Positions 20,624 through 30,595 are shown, counted from the stretch's first letter. The stretch is DNA of 64,000 nucleotides from Chloroflexi bacterium HGW-Chloroflexi-3 (GCA_002842045.1 PHBX01000004.1:1-64000), one strand, 5' to 3'. Made by a program: numbers and translations. The notes: generated by a model from the letters alone, not told the origin.

Positions 20624-21387
20624 GCACACACGGACTTTTCCAGGCATTGCAGCTTCAGTCGGTCAGGGTCGAAAACAAGCTCACAAAAACCCTCATCTGC
20701 GATGGGGAGATGCCTGCGGCGCAGCCGGGTCAATTCGTGATGGCATGGTTGCCGGGCATTGGCGAAAAACCCTTCAGTATCGCTGCCAAAGAACCCTTCA
20801 GCCTGACTGTTGCCGCGGTTGGACCTGTCAGTGAGGCACTCTGCAGGCTGCAGCCTGGTAAGCGCGTGTGGGTGCGCGGCCCTTTGGGGCAGGGATTTGC
20901 CTTGCAGGGTCACAGGCACCTGCTTGTAGGCGGGGGGTATGGCGCGGCACCGCTGGCTTTTCTTGCCGGTGAGATCATAAATCAGAAGGAGGATGTAACT
21001 GTCTGCCTGGGGGCATGCACTGCCAAAGAGGTGATCCTGGCATCCGTTTTCGATCGACTCGGCTGCCGTATACGCCTAAACACCGAGGATGGCAGCCTGG
21101 GTGAGCGCGGTCTGGTCACTGCCAGCCTGCAGGCTGAACTTACAGAAAACCGTCCGGATGCAGTTTACGCCTGCGGTCCGACCCCCATGCTGAGCGCGGT
21201 GAACGTGCTATGCGCACACTTCGAGGTGCCCTGCCAGCTTTCCTGGGAAGCGCATATGCGCTGCGGGTTGGGTCTGTGTGGCTCCTGTGAACTACCAAAG
21301 GAAATCTGTGAGGCAGTTGGCCTCCCCAAAGGCTGGCTGGTCTGCAAGGATGGGCCGGTTTCTCATTCCCGAGTTACTCATGATTGA
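20620..21387 (+). CDS. pyrK: Dihydroorotate dehydrogenase electron-transfer subunit
   Basis: FAD/NAD-binding ferredoxin-reductase fold; C-terminal Cys cluster MRCGLGLCGSCELP...WLVCKDGPV; overlaps pyrD. Confidence 0.9.
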   Translation: MSTHGLFQALQLQSVRVENKLTKTLICDGEMPAAQPGQFVMAWLPGIGEKPFSIAAKEPFSLTVAAVGPVSEALCRLQPGKRVWVRGPLGQGFALQGHRHLLVGGGYGAAPLAFLAGEIINQKEDVTVCLGACTAKEVILASVFDRLGCRIRLNTEDGSLGERGLVTASLQAELTENRPDAVYACGPTPMLSAVNVLCAHFEVPCQLSWEAHMRCGLGLCGSCELPKEICEAVGLPKGWLVCKDGPVSHSRVTHD

Positions 21388-21464
21388 ATCTTTGCAGGTA
21401 GCCAAATTTGGCGAAAGCCCTTCAATATTAGCTATTTTTCTGCAATAATCGGGAAAAATAAAGA

Positions 21465-21809
21465 ATGCTACAAGACATTGAAACGAAAGTTTTTTTGCAT
21501 TTGTGTTGTCTGCTCTGCGGTCAAGAAAGCGTAACTGAAGCACCTGTGGTTGAAGAACCGCATGCAGTTATCTGCAGGGCTCAGCCAACCACTGAAGCGG
21601 TTGGCATGTACCAGGTTCCTGTGTAGATTGAAGGCTGTTACAACGTTGCTTTTGTGTCTGTCGGTCCGCATGACGATGACGGCTGGTCACAGGCCCACGA
21701 CGTCGCCATCTATCCCTGGACGGTTGGTGAGCAGGAGGATATGTGGGTATTATCGGATGTAATGATCAGCTCACGATGCAAAAAACAGGTTCCAAATTTC
21801 TTATTTTGA
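21465..21809 (+). pseudogene. Chimeric remnant: BMP-family lipoprotein N-terminal piece (in-frame TAG 21624-21626) fused in frame to a GDPD C-terminal piece
   Basis: Frame reads MLQDIETKVFLHLCCLLCGQESVTEAPVVEEP...PV*IEGCYNVAFVSVGPHDDDGWSQAHDVAIYPWTVGEQEDMWVLSD...; the second half matches 15865-15926 of the GDPD gene at 54/62 nt. Confidence 0.65.
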
Positions 21810-21821
21810 TTTTTGATCCAC

Positions 21822-22478
21822 TCAATAGGAAATTGGACGGCGTGCTACATCCAGAACCATGTCCTGGAAAGCCATTGCAGCTGCCTGGCAGGCTGATTGA
21901 TCTCCAGTCAGAATAGCACCCATAAAGTTGGTTTCAGAGGGGGGTGGCGTGTAAGAGACAATTTCAACTGCAGCTGCTTTTAAGGCAGCATCCAGAGCCA
22001 TTACACCTTCCATTGGTGGTGCAATCAAATAAGCAATGGGTGAACCCAATGGGATATTACAGATTTTTGAGAGATAAGATCCGGTTTGTGAGATAACATG
22101 TGGAAAAAAAGTGATGCTGCCTTCCGAATTGGCAGAGTACCAGACTGCATTTACAGTTAAATAATGAACTGCAGCTTCCAAACCAGCTCGTACTTCATCC
22201 GGGTCTGGACCAGCCAGCATGGCGATAATTTCACCGGAAAGCGGTCCTGATGCGTGTCGTGAACCAGCGAAAAACGAGTGGGCATACACCACATCAACAT
22301 TCGCTTTTTTTGTGGCTTCATCAATGGATACATAGGTTGCATCATCATTATCCGAGGTCAGAATTCCCAGGCTGCGTTGGTCTGAACGTAATCCCAGAAC
22401 CCGAGCATAATCCGGAGCTACCTGAGAGATTAAACGCACCGCCAATGGTTTTGCATGAATTGGATCTAAGATTGCCAT
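21822..22478 (-). CDS. eutL: Ethanolamine utilization microcompartment shell protein EutL
   Basis: 218 aa tandem-BMC protein; PDPDEVRAGLEAAVHYL, GSPIAYLIAPPMEGVMALDAALKAAAVEIVSYTPPPSETNFMGAILTG. Confidence 0.9.
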   Translation of the reverse strand: MAILDPIHAKPLAVRLISQVAPDYARVLGLRSDQRSLGILTSDNDDATYVSIDEATKKANVDVVYAHSFFAGSRHASGPLSGEIIAMLAGPDPDEVRAGLEAAVHYLTVNAVWYSANSEGSITFFPHVISQTGSYLSKICNIPLGSPIAYLIAPPMEGVMALDAALKAAAVEIVSYTPPPSETNFMGAILTGDQSACQAAAMAFQDMVLDVARRPISY

Positions 22479-22491
22479 GTGTTACTCCTTT

Positions 22492-23472
22492 TTATTCAAT
22501 CAGCTTCGATTTTACGCCTGAAGCCTGATTTTTGATCATCTTTTTTGCTATTTGAATGGCGTAAGCGCCAGCTTCCAGAGGGTTGGTACCACCACCATCA
22601 AAGATGTTGCAAATCACCTCGCGATCAGCATCGGTATGACCGGCTGATGGGCGGTATGCCATATAGGCACTCATTGATTCTGCCCGTCCCAAACCTGGGC
22701 GTTCTCCAATCAGTAGAATCAATACATCCGGTTGAATCAGATCTCCAATATCATTCATCACACCGACCCGGCAATATTGAATGAAGAATGCGGTTCCCAG
22801 TGTTAACCCAGCCGTTTTACAACCTGCTTCCAGCACCGGGAAGATTTTTGGTAAATTAACTTCAATTGCAAATGCACTCAGCCCGTCACCAATACAGATT
22901 TGAATATTGGGTGATTTGATGCATCTTTCCTGAATAGTTTTCCGGGCTTCCTCGCTCAATCGGCGACCCAGATCAGGACGCAACAGATATTGCTCCTTCC
23001 CTTCCGTGATTTGGGTTTGCACACTGAATAGATTGAATTGAGCCAGAATTTGTGGATCCACATCCCGATACAAAGTGTCTTGCGTTACAGCCAGATCACT
23101 CTGGAAAAGTAATAAGGACTTCGTTCGTAAGCGTGTGCCTGCCCGTCCAGAGCCTATCCTGGCGGTGGTTGTGGATATTAGGGCTGGTAATCCTTCTGAA
23201 TCGATTGGATGATCTACACCCGGTTTTTGTCGCATTTCATCTGTTGTTGGATCAGGTAAATCTATTGTCAAACTCGATGAGGATCTCAGGGAATCTACAC
23301 TTTCTTTCGGTTGTCTGATAACAGGTGTAAATCCCGTTATTTCTATCTGAGTTTTGGAAAGGTTAGTAGATAACGCTAATTCATTCTGTTCAGTTATCTT
23401 TTTGAGATTTTCCTGAGCAATTTCCTGTAAAATCGCGTCGATTAATGCCTGCATCTGGTCTTTATCCATCAT
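22492..23472 (-). CDS. eutC: Ethanolamine ammonia-lyase small subunit
   Basis: GRAGTRLRTKSLLLFQSDLAVTQDTLYRDV, IGDGLSAFAIEVNL, LLIGERPGLGRAESMSAYMAYRPSAGHTDADREVICNI. Confidence 0.95.
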   Translation of the reverse strand: MMDKDQMQALIDAILQEIAQENLKKITEQNELALSTNLSKTQIEITGFTPVIRQPKESVDSLRSSSSLTIDLPDPTTDEMRQKPGVDHPIDSEGLPALISTTTARIGSGRAGTRLRTKSLLLFQSDLAVTQDTLYRDVDPQILAQFNLFSVQTQITEGKEQYLLRPDLGRRLSEEARKTIQERCIKSPNIQICIGDGLSAFAIEVNLPKIFPVLEAGCKTAGLTLGTAFFIQYCRVGVMNDIGDLIQPDVLILLIGERPGLGRAESMSAYMAYRPSAGHTDADREVICNIFDGGGTNPLEAGAYAIQIAKKMIKNQASGVKSKLIE

Positions 23473-23477
23473 TCACC

Positions 23478-24845
23478 TCAGCGGGATAAGAAAAATGTGG
23501 GATCACCAGCTTTCGGGGTGAGCTTACCATTTTTCATTAAACCAATAGATTCCATCCAGGTTTCAAATTCAGGGGCGGGTCGCAGGTTAAAAATATTACG
23601 GACCGCAGCTGTATCGTGAAAAGAGGTGGATTGGTACGATAACATCGAATCATCAGCCATGGGAACTCCCATAAAGAAGTTGCAGCCAGCTGCAGTTAAC
23701 AAGACCATCAGGTTTTCTGCACTATTTTGATCCGTTCTGGCATGGTTGGTATAACAAACATCACATCCCATGGATATTCCGGTTAATTTTCCCATAAAAT
23801 GATCTTCGAGTCCTGCACGGTGGATTTGCTCGGTATTGTACAGATATTCCGGTCCAATAAATCCCACCACCGTGTTTACCTGGAAGGGCTCATAGCGTTT
23901 TGCCAGCCCATAATTACGAGCTTCCAGGGTTAATTGATCCCATCCGTGATGGGCGTCGGCAGAAAGGGCTGATCCTTGCCCCGTTTCAAAATACATGTAA
24001 TTTGGTCCAGTTGGATAACAATACTTTTTTGCCATCTGGTAGGCTTCATCCAACATGCCTACAGAGATACCAAAAGATTCATTCCCGGCTTGAGAACCAC
24101 AAATTGATTGGAATACCAATCCCACCGGAGAACCGGATTGCATACAGCGCATCTGGGTGGTGACATGCGCCAGAACACAGCTCTGGGTGGGAATCTCCCA
24201 GGTTTTGATAACATCATAGGTCATATCCAACAAGCGTGCCACCGATGCATAACTATCATCGGATGGATTGATGCCAATCACGGAATCTCCACTACCAAAG
24301 GAAAGACCTTCATATATAGAAGCCCGAATCCCCTCGGGTGAATCAGTGGGATGGTTGGGTTGCAACCGGCTGGACAATGTCCCTGGTATTCCAATGGTGT
24401 TGACACAATGACGTACCACCCGAATCTTACTGGCTGCCAGAACGAGATCCATATTTGACATTAATTTTGTGACCGCCGATATCATCTCAGCGGTTAAGCC
24501 ATTGGAGATACGTTTGATCTGGTCACCATCAGTTTCATTGGACAATAACCATTCTCGTAATTGCCCCACAGTCCAATCTTTTATCTCTGAATAAATTGTT
24601 TGATTGAGTCCTTCAAATATCACCTGGGTGACTTCGTCCTGGTCAGGCGGTAATACTGGATTCTCATACAATGTCCAGAGAGGTATCTCCGCCAGAACCA
24701 GTTTGGCTGCAGCGCGTTCTGCCGTCGTCTCGGCAGCCAGTCCCGCCAGACGATCACCAGATTTTTCTTCATTCGCCTTTCCCATCAGAATGCGTAAATC
24801 CGGGAATTCGTATTGTTTTCCAAATAATTTCGTGCGTAAAATCAT
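23478..24845 (-). CDS. eutB: Ethanolamine ammonia-lyase large subunit
   Basis: ANEEKSGDRLAGLAAET, IVRHCVNTIGIPGTLSSRLQPNHPTDSPEGIRASIYEGLSFGSGDSVIGINPSDD. Confidence 0.96.
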   Translation of the reverse strand: MILRTKLFGKQYEFPDLRILMGKANEEKSGDRLAGLAAETTAERAAAKLVLAEIPLWTLYENPVLPPDQDEVTQVIFEGLNQTIYSEIKDWTVGQLREWLLSNETDGDQIKRISNGLTAEMISAVTKLMSNMDLVLAASKIRVVRHCVNTIGIPGTLSSRLQPNHPTDSPEGIRASIYEGLSFGSGDSVIGINPSDDSYASVARLLDMTYDVIKTWEIPTQSCVLAHVTTQMRCMQSGSPVGLVFQSICGSQAGNESFGISVGMLDEAYQMAKKYCYPTGPNYMYFETGQGSALSADAHHGWDQLTLEARNYGLAKRYEPFQVNTVVGFIGPEYLYNTEQIHRAGLEDHFMGKLTGISMGCDVCYTNHARTDQNSAENLMVLLTAAGCNFFMGVPMADDSMLSYQSTSFHDTAAVRNIFNLRPAPEFETWMESIGLMKNGKLTPKAGDPTFFLSR

Positions 24846-24858
24846 TAAATACCTCAGA

Positions 24859-26295
24859 CTAATGGTAAAAAATCAAAGTTTTCACCACCAATGGTACCAC
24901 CCTCCCGTCCATGAGTGGCGTTCCTATATCGATATAATCACCTTCCTCCAACCCCACCTGATCGATCACCAATAAGGGGCGCTCTTTTACCAGTCCTTTG
25001 ACTGTCTGACCGAGTACCTGGGCGTAATCTCGTTTGATGATCGCAATGAGGGGTCTCCCGACGGGTAATGAGGTAGTAAATGATTCCAATCCCTGCGCCA
25101 CCTGTATCAGTTGAGGGTAATCCATCCGTAAATCCAACTCCAAGGAGATTGCAAAGGGATCAACTCCCAGGTCCAGATCCCAACGCCTGAGTGCATCTCT
25201 TACAGCTTCCGCAATCACATCTGGTAATAATTCTTTCCCGAATAGATCAGGTCGAATAACCGGTACATTTTTCAATGGCAAAATTGACTTTTCAGCCCAA
25301 ATCGTCGAGCCGGAAAGCGTCAGTGTTTGGGAGCTGGCTCCTAAAACTGTTGCCCGTTGGGTTTCTGCGGGTTTAATCACGTTGTATGATTTTATTTTCG
25401 GGTGATAACGCAAGCTTTGGGCTAATAAGGGACCGATATCACCATGTCGGCCAACATCAGCGACTGTGTTTATCACAATGGGTGAATAAAAATAATAACC
25501 AATCCCACCTGAAAACATCACCGGTTTATCTGCACTAGAAACCGGATTGGGTGGTGTTTGATAGAGTTTTTCTGCCAGTGGTGAGGTTGTACCTTCAATC
25601 AAATGAACCGTGACATCTGCCATACAATCCGTCACGCGGGTTAAGTCTTCAAAAGATGGGCGATCACCAACCCGGATTTGAACACCAGCTTCAGCAGAAA
25701 TCCACTCTCCTGCATGGGTGATCGCTGTTACTACTCCATTCTTAATCTCAATCACCCTGCCTCCAAAGTTCATGGCAGCCGATCCCACCAGATTTCCCTG
25801 GCGGAAGACAGCACTGTTGGCACTTCCACCACCAATATCTATGTTTGAGACGGTGGTGAAATGCTGGCGTGAATAGCTGGCTGCTCCCGACCCACGACCT
25901 GCAATCATGCTTTCGACATTCGGTCCAGCGACCGTGACAACAAAATCTCCCGCCAGATCTGCAATTGCTTTCAAAATCTGATCGGCATTTTTCTTGCGGG
26001 CCGTTTCACCCGTGATGATGACTGCTCCAGTTTCAACCTGATCAGGCGAGATGCCTGCACGACTATATTCCTGTTTCAGGATTCCGGCAAGGCGATCTGC
26101 ATCAATTGTTTCGCTGTCCTGTAGAGGAGTAAAAACAATTTCACTTTCATACAAAACTTTGCGATCAATAATATCAACCCTGGGAATCTGCCCGGCACGG
26201 GCGATCTCCACCAGGGACAACTCACTGAATATTACCTGGGTTGTAGTCGTGCCAATATCAATACCGACACTGACTATTTCATGCGCGCTTTTCAC
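24859..26295 (-). CDS. eutA: Ethanolamine ammonia-lyase reactivating factor EutA
   Basis: VGIDIGTTTTQVIFSELSL, VITGETARKKNA, NIDIGGGSANSAVFR; adjacent to eutBC. Confidence 0.93.
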   Translation of the reverse strand: MKSAHEIVSVGIDIGTTTTQVIFSELSLVEIARAGQIPRVDIIDRKVLYESEIVFTPLQDSETIDADRLAGILKQEYSRAGISPDQVETGAVIITGETARKKNADQILKAIADLAGDFVVTVAGPNVESMIAGRGSGAASYSRQHFTTVSNIDIGGGSANSAVFRQGNLVGSAAMNFGGRVIEIKNGVVTAITHAGEWISAEAGVQIRVGDRPSFEDLTRVTDCMADVTVHLIEGTTSPLAEKLYQTPPNPVSSADKPVMFSGGIGYYFYSPIVINTVADVGRHGDIGPLLAQSLRYHPKIKSYNVIKPAETQRATVLGASSQTLTLSGSTIWAEKSILPLKNVPVIRPDLFGKELLPDVIAEAVRDALRRWDLDLGVDPFAISLELDLRMDYPQLIQVAQGLESFTTSLPVGRPLIAIIKRDYAQVLGQTVKGLVKERPLLVIDQVGLEEGDYIDIGTPLMDGRVVPLVVKTLIFYH

Positions 26296-26670
26296 AAATG
26301 TTCCTTTCAGATGCTAGCATTGCAACTCTTTCAATAATTTCACAATCTTCAGCTTTTTGGATCAACAACAATTGTATCCTCTTCTATTATTCATTTTTCA
26401 AGTCAGTTCCCTCAATTCCACTTAACACTCAATTTCGAAACATAAAACCTTATTGAGTTTGGACAACTTTTGTAAAGTGGGTTCTTCCTTATTATATAAA
26501 CTTAACAAAAAATAACATTATCGTCGCGGAAGGAAGTTGTTCTTCCAAGAATGGTTTTCAATCTTGATATACCTACTTGCATAATCAAATTAATGAATTG
26601 TATACTCTATTCAGTCCATTCTGGTTGTTGTTTTTTATTCATTCTGTGATTCTGCAAAGGAGAGACGCTT

Positions 26671-27651
26671 ATGAGTATATTATTGGGAATCTTCATTGGA
26701 TTCGGTGTTTGGTTTGTTTTTCGTTATGTTCTTACTTCATTTTTTACTGTCGAGCAAAATGAACGCGCGGTGAAAACCGTTTTTGGTCGGGCAGAACGGA
26801 TGGGTGACAACACTACCATAAATACACCATTAGCCGACATGTTGACCGAGGAACATAAAAAACGTTACAACTATCCGGTGGTAAAGGTTATTCAACCAGG
26901 TGGTCCCTATTTTAAATGGCCCTGGGAAAAGGTCTACAAAGTCTCTGTGGCAACACAGACAATCAACATGGCCTACGATCCGGATGAGCCTAAGGCAAAT
27001 GCTGGCGGCACGATTTTGGAAGCTGTTACCAAAGACCAACTTAACACCGGTCTTACCGGTCAGATTCGCTATCGGGTTGCAGAAAATAACCTGTATGCCT
27101 ATCTCTTCGGTGTCAAACAACCCATCTCACATGTCATGGGATATTTTGTCTCAGTCTTGCGTGAACGAATTGCCAGCTTTGCAGCACCTGATAGTCCCAT
27201 TATTCCGGAAAGTGAAATGAGTATTGTGACCGGTGTATCAATCAATGATCTTCGAAAAAATCTCAGGGACTTGAATGATCACATGGAAAGAGAATGCAGC
27301 TCATCCATCGCTCGTTATGGAATCCTTTTGGATGCTTCGTTGATTACTGGAATTGACCCACCAGCAGAAGTTGAATCAGCACTGGCTGCGATCAATACGG
27401 CACACAATCAGGTATCCTCCGATATCAGTCTGGCGCAAGCCCTGGCGGACCAAAAAATTGTGCAGTCCAAACGTGCAGTTGAAATCGAGACACTCAACGC
27501 ACAGGCGGAAGTGGAACCGTTAAAAGCGCTGGCAGAACAATTGCGCATCTTAAAGAGTAGTGGTCCGGGAGCATTGGCTGCTTATGTAAGAAATGTTCGC
27601 TTACGATTATTCTCACATGCCCAACAAATTGTACGGGAGGTGGAATCATGA
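26671..27651 (+). CDS. SPFH/Band 7 domain protein
   Basis: N-terminal TM, VEQNERAVKTVFGRAERM, stomatin-like core, coiled C-terminus. Confidence 0.85.
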   Translation: MSILLGIFIGFGVWFVFRYVLTSFFTVEQNERAVKTVFGRAERMGDNTTINTPLADMLTEEHKKRYNYPVVKVIQPGGPYFKWPWEKVYKVSVATQTINMAYDPDEPKANAGGTILEAVTKDQLNTGLTGQIRYRVAENNLYAYLFGVKQPISHVMGYFVSVLRERIASFAAPDSPIIPESEMSIVTGVSINDLRKNLRDLNDHMERECSSSIARYGILLDASLITGIDPPAEVESALAAINTAHNQVSSDISLAQALADQKIVQSKRAVEIETLNAQAEVEPLKALAEQLRILKSSGPGALAAYVRNVRLRLFSHAQQIVREVES

Positions 27652-28550
27652 GTCCATTTCTTGAATTATTAATCTCAGCAGTAATTACCTTCTTTGCTAT
27701 GTGGTTTTTAATGCCACTCTTCTTATTTTTCATCCGATTGTTGGGGTTTTACACCATTGTTAATGAAGGTACATCCCAGGTATTTATTCTATTTGGTAAA
27801 GTCATTGGGATTCTGAAAGAACCCGGCATTCACATCCTGCCATTCAAAATCGGTCCAGGGGCCTTTTTAGTCAACTGGTTTGGCAGCCGCAAAGTATTGG
27901 ATATGCGTCTCGATCAACAATATTTACGCAGTAATCCAGTCAATTCTGAAGAAGGTGCACCGATGGGTGTAGGTATCTGGTATGAAATGTTCATCAGTGA
28001 CCCGGTTGCTTACCTGTTCAAGAATGCAGACCCGCGTGGATCCCTATCAGCAAATGTGAGCAATGCTGTGGTGCGTTCCTTAAGTAATATGCCGTTGGAT
28101 CAGATGCTGGTCGATCGCCATCAGATGAGCCGTACCGTACGAGAAGAAGTCACGCCACGCTCACATGAATGGGGTTATAAATTGGGTTCGGTATATATAC
28201 GGAAAGTCCATTTTCGAGATATAGGTATGATTCGCCAGATTGAAGAAAAAGTGGTCAACCGCCTGCGTCAGGTCACATCTGCCATCAAACAGGATGGTGC
28301 CAACCAGGTAAACATTATCGCTGGAACTGCTGAACGTCTGGCAGCGGTAGAGTTTGCGAAAGCAGGTGCCATCCGCCCCAAAATTGTGGGGGAAGCGATG
28401 CAGGAAATAACCAGTGATCCAGATGTTGCCAACGCTATGTTTGAGATCCTGGAAATGCAGAAATTGTTGGATAACAAAGGCAAGTTGACTCTGGTTCCAC
28501 CGGGTAGTGATCTGCTCAACCAATTGATCGTTGCGGGCTCAACCAAATAA
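27648..28550 (+). CDS. SPFH/Band 7 domain protein
   Basis: VNEGTSQVFILFGKVIGILKEPGIH; VSNAVVRSLSNMPLDQMLVDRHQMSRTVREEV; overlaps the upstream SPFH gene. Confidence 0.85.
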   Translation: MSPFLELLISAVITFFAMWFLMPLFLFFIRLLGFYTIVNEGTSQVFILFGKVIGILKEPGIHILPFKIGPGAFLVNWFGSRKVLDMRLDQQYLRSNPVNSEEGAPMGVGIWYEMFISDPVAYLFKNADPRGSLSANVSNAVVRSLSNMPLDQMLVDRHQMSRTVREEVTPRSHEWGYKLGSVYIRKVHFRDIGMIRQIEEKVVNRLRQVTSAIKQDGANQVNIIAGTAERLAAVEFAKAGAIRPKIVGEAMQEITSDPDVANAMFEILEMQKLLDNKGKLTLVPPGSDLLNQLIVAGSTK

Positions 28551-28569
28551 TTTTTAAACAATCAAAACT

Positions 28570-28603
28570 GTATCAGCGGGAGTAAGACAAATCCCGCTGA
28601 TAC
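28570..28603. terminator. Hairpin between convergent genes
   Basis: Perfect 12-bp stem GTATCAGCGGGA / TCCCGCTGATAC, 10-nt loop, then TTTATT. Confidence 0.75.
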
Positions 28604-28611
28604 TTTATTGA

Positions 28612-29235
28612 TTATGTTCTCGTTATAAAACTCAAAAATTTCTCAACCGAAGCATCGGATGCACGATGCAAATCAGGCGGAATGGACAAATGAGCTAATG
28701 CTTTGTATTTTTGTTCTCTTGATATGATCAATTGCGGATAACAACGGGCAAATGTTTGAGAACGAGATTCTTTCGGGGTTGGTAGAAAGTAATTATTCCA
28801 GATGATGGCAACCGGATTCTCCAGATAATATCGCAACATACGATCAAAATCCTGCGGGGTTATATCGAGATAAATAATCCTGGTCAATTGACTTAACTCT
28901 TGCAGAATTTCATCGTGCATGTAGATGATACTGCCGGTTGAATCAATAACGATGTTTTCTTGATTGTCAACTTTTTTTAGATTATCAAGGATCTCGTTTA
29001 AAACTTCTTCTTCTGCGTTTAAATACTGCTGAGCGCGAGTCACATGGGTTTCTTCATCCGGATATCCTACCCACTGATGCATATCAAACAAGTCTGAATA
29101 AACATATCCTAATTTTTCAGCCAGATGAACTGTAATCAAATCATCACACCCAAAGCGCTTGAATCCTTGCGATTCAAGTTTTTTCGACCAGTATGATTTT
29201 CCTGCGCCAGACATTCCAATCAGGGTAATAAACAC
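28612..29235 (-). CDS. Shikimate-kinase-like P-loop protein
   Basis: ITLIGMSGAGKSYWSKKLESQGFKRFGCDDLI Walker A; GTG start assumed at 29235 (longer ORF to 29340 possible). Confidence 0.65.
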   Translation of the reverse strand: MFITLIGMSGAGKSYWSKKLESQGFKRFGCDDLITVHLAEKLGYVYSDLFDMHQWVGYPDEETHVTRAQQYLNAEEEVLNEILDNLKKVDNQENIVIDSTGSIIYMHDEILQELSQLTRIIYLDITPQDFDRMLRYYLENPVAIIWNNYFLPTPKESRSQTFARCYPQLIISREQKYKALAHLSIPPDLHRASDASVEKFLSFITRT

Positions 29236-29365
29236 AATTGATACCTCGAATTTGATTTTGGTTATTATAACATTCAGATGATGATAATTCAGGTGGAGAA
29301 AAAAAGTTCTCAGAGAACATACATCCTCTGAGAACAGCATGAAAATAAAACTCTAAACCTGATTT

Positions 29366-30478
29366 TTAGAGTTTTATTCCAGCTTCACGTAAAAGATTCT
29401 GAATTGCTTCAATATCAGGCAATAGAATCCACATCCCATCCCATGACCAGGATGGATAGGCATGATCCTCTCCAATGGCAATTGAATTGATTTTTTCTGG
29501 TTGGTTCAAAACCATGGCTACAAACGGCATTAATTGGACTGCTTGTTCGATCGTCATGTTGGTTTCAACATTTTCCTGGATTTCATCCTTCATCTTGGAT
29601 AATTTTGTAATCGATTGGAAGCTGACCATTTTTTTCGCCAGAGCATACAGCACTTCCTGTTCACGGCGATTTCGGTCTATGTCGTTGGAAGAGGCGCGGG
29701 CACGCACATACCAGAGTGCTGTAGGTCCATCCATATGCACTTTCCCCTGCTGAACATAGCAATCTCCATTGGCATCTTGAAGTGGAAGATCACACCGGTC
29801 AGAAAAATCAGAGGTTACATTAACTTCCACACCTCCACGATTATCAATAAATTGCGTGAATCCATTAAAATTGGTCATCACATAATAATCAGGTCGAATG
29901 CCAAAATTCGCTTCAAACATTTCTGCGGTTGCTTCAAACCCACCCAATTGAAACACCTGATTGATTTTCATCTCCCATAGACTGGGAACCTGTACCCAAA
30001 GATCACGGGGAAAAGAAACCACATTAATCTGCCTAAGGTCAGGATCGAGTACAACCATCATGATTGCATCCGTGCGAAAACTGCCATCATTGGGTCGCAG
30101 ATCAGAACCCAGTAAGAGAACCTTGATCTGGTTACTGAAATTGGGTGTCACTGCCACAGGAATATATTCTTCGTCCAGGCTGGCAGCTATAGCTTTTTTG
30201 TCACTAGAAAAATGTTGTGCTACGGCAATCAGAGTGGTGATCATCGTCAGGCAGGCAAAAAATATAAATAAAGCGCCTAGAATAGTCGTAAGGTTAAATT
30301 TAAACTTAAATTTTGGCATACGACCATTAAACTTCGGAATCGGAATTTTAAACCGGCTACTTTTTTTGGGGGAGATAGACCTCGCCATCGATTGCCCAGA
30401 CCAATTGTTTCCATTGGTTGGATGCACGACCCTTCTTCGAAATTGAGTATTTCTTTGATTACTATAAAAATTATTCAA
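29366..30478 (-). CDS. LytR-CpsA-Psr (LCP) family protein
   Basis: VLLLGSDLRPNDGSFRTDAIMMVVLDPDLRQINVVSFPRDLWVQVP, WYVRARASSNDIDRNRREQEVLYAL. Confidence 0.92.
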   Translation of the reverse strand: MNNFYSNQRNTQFRRRVVHPTNGNNWSGQSMARSISPKKSSRFKIPIPKFNGRMPKFKFKFNLTTILGALFIFFACLTMITTLIAVAQHFSSDKKAIAASLDEEYIPVAVTPNFSNQIKVLLLGSDLRPNDGSFRTDAIMMVVLDPDLRQINVVSFPRDLWVQVPSLWEMKINQVFQLGGFEATAEMFEANFGIRPDYYVMTNFNGFTQFIDNRGGVEVNVTSDFSDRCDLPLQDANGDCYVQQGKVHMDGPTALWYVRARASSNDIDRNRREQEVLYALAKKMVSFQSITKLSKMKDEIQENVETNMTIEQAVQLMPFVAMVLNQPEKINSIAIGEDHAYPSWSWDGMWILLPDIEAIQNLLREAGIKL

Positions 30479-30595
30479 ATCTTCACTCTCAGCTCGGTTC
30501 TGAAGCGATTACTGGCTTATTATAATTCCAAAACCGTTCAAAACAAATGAATTTTCTACTTACGTTGCCAGTTTCATGCCAGAACAGAAAAAAAG

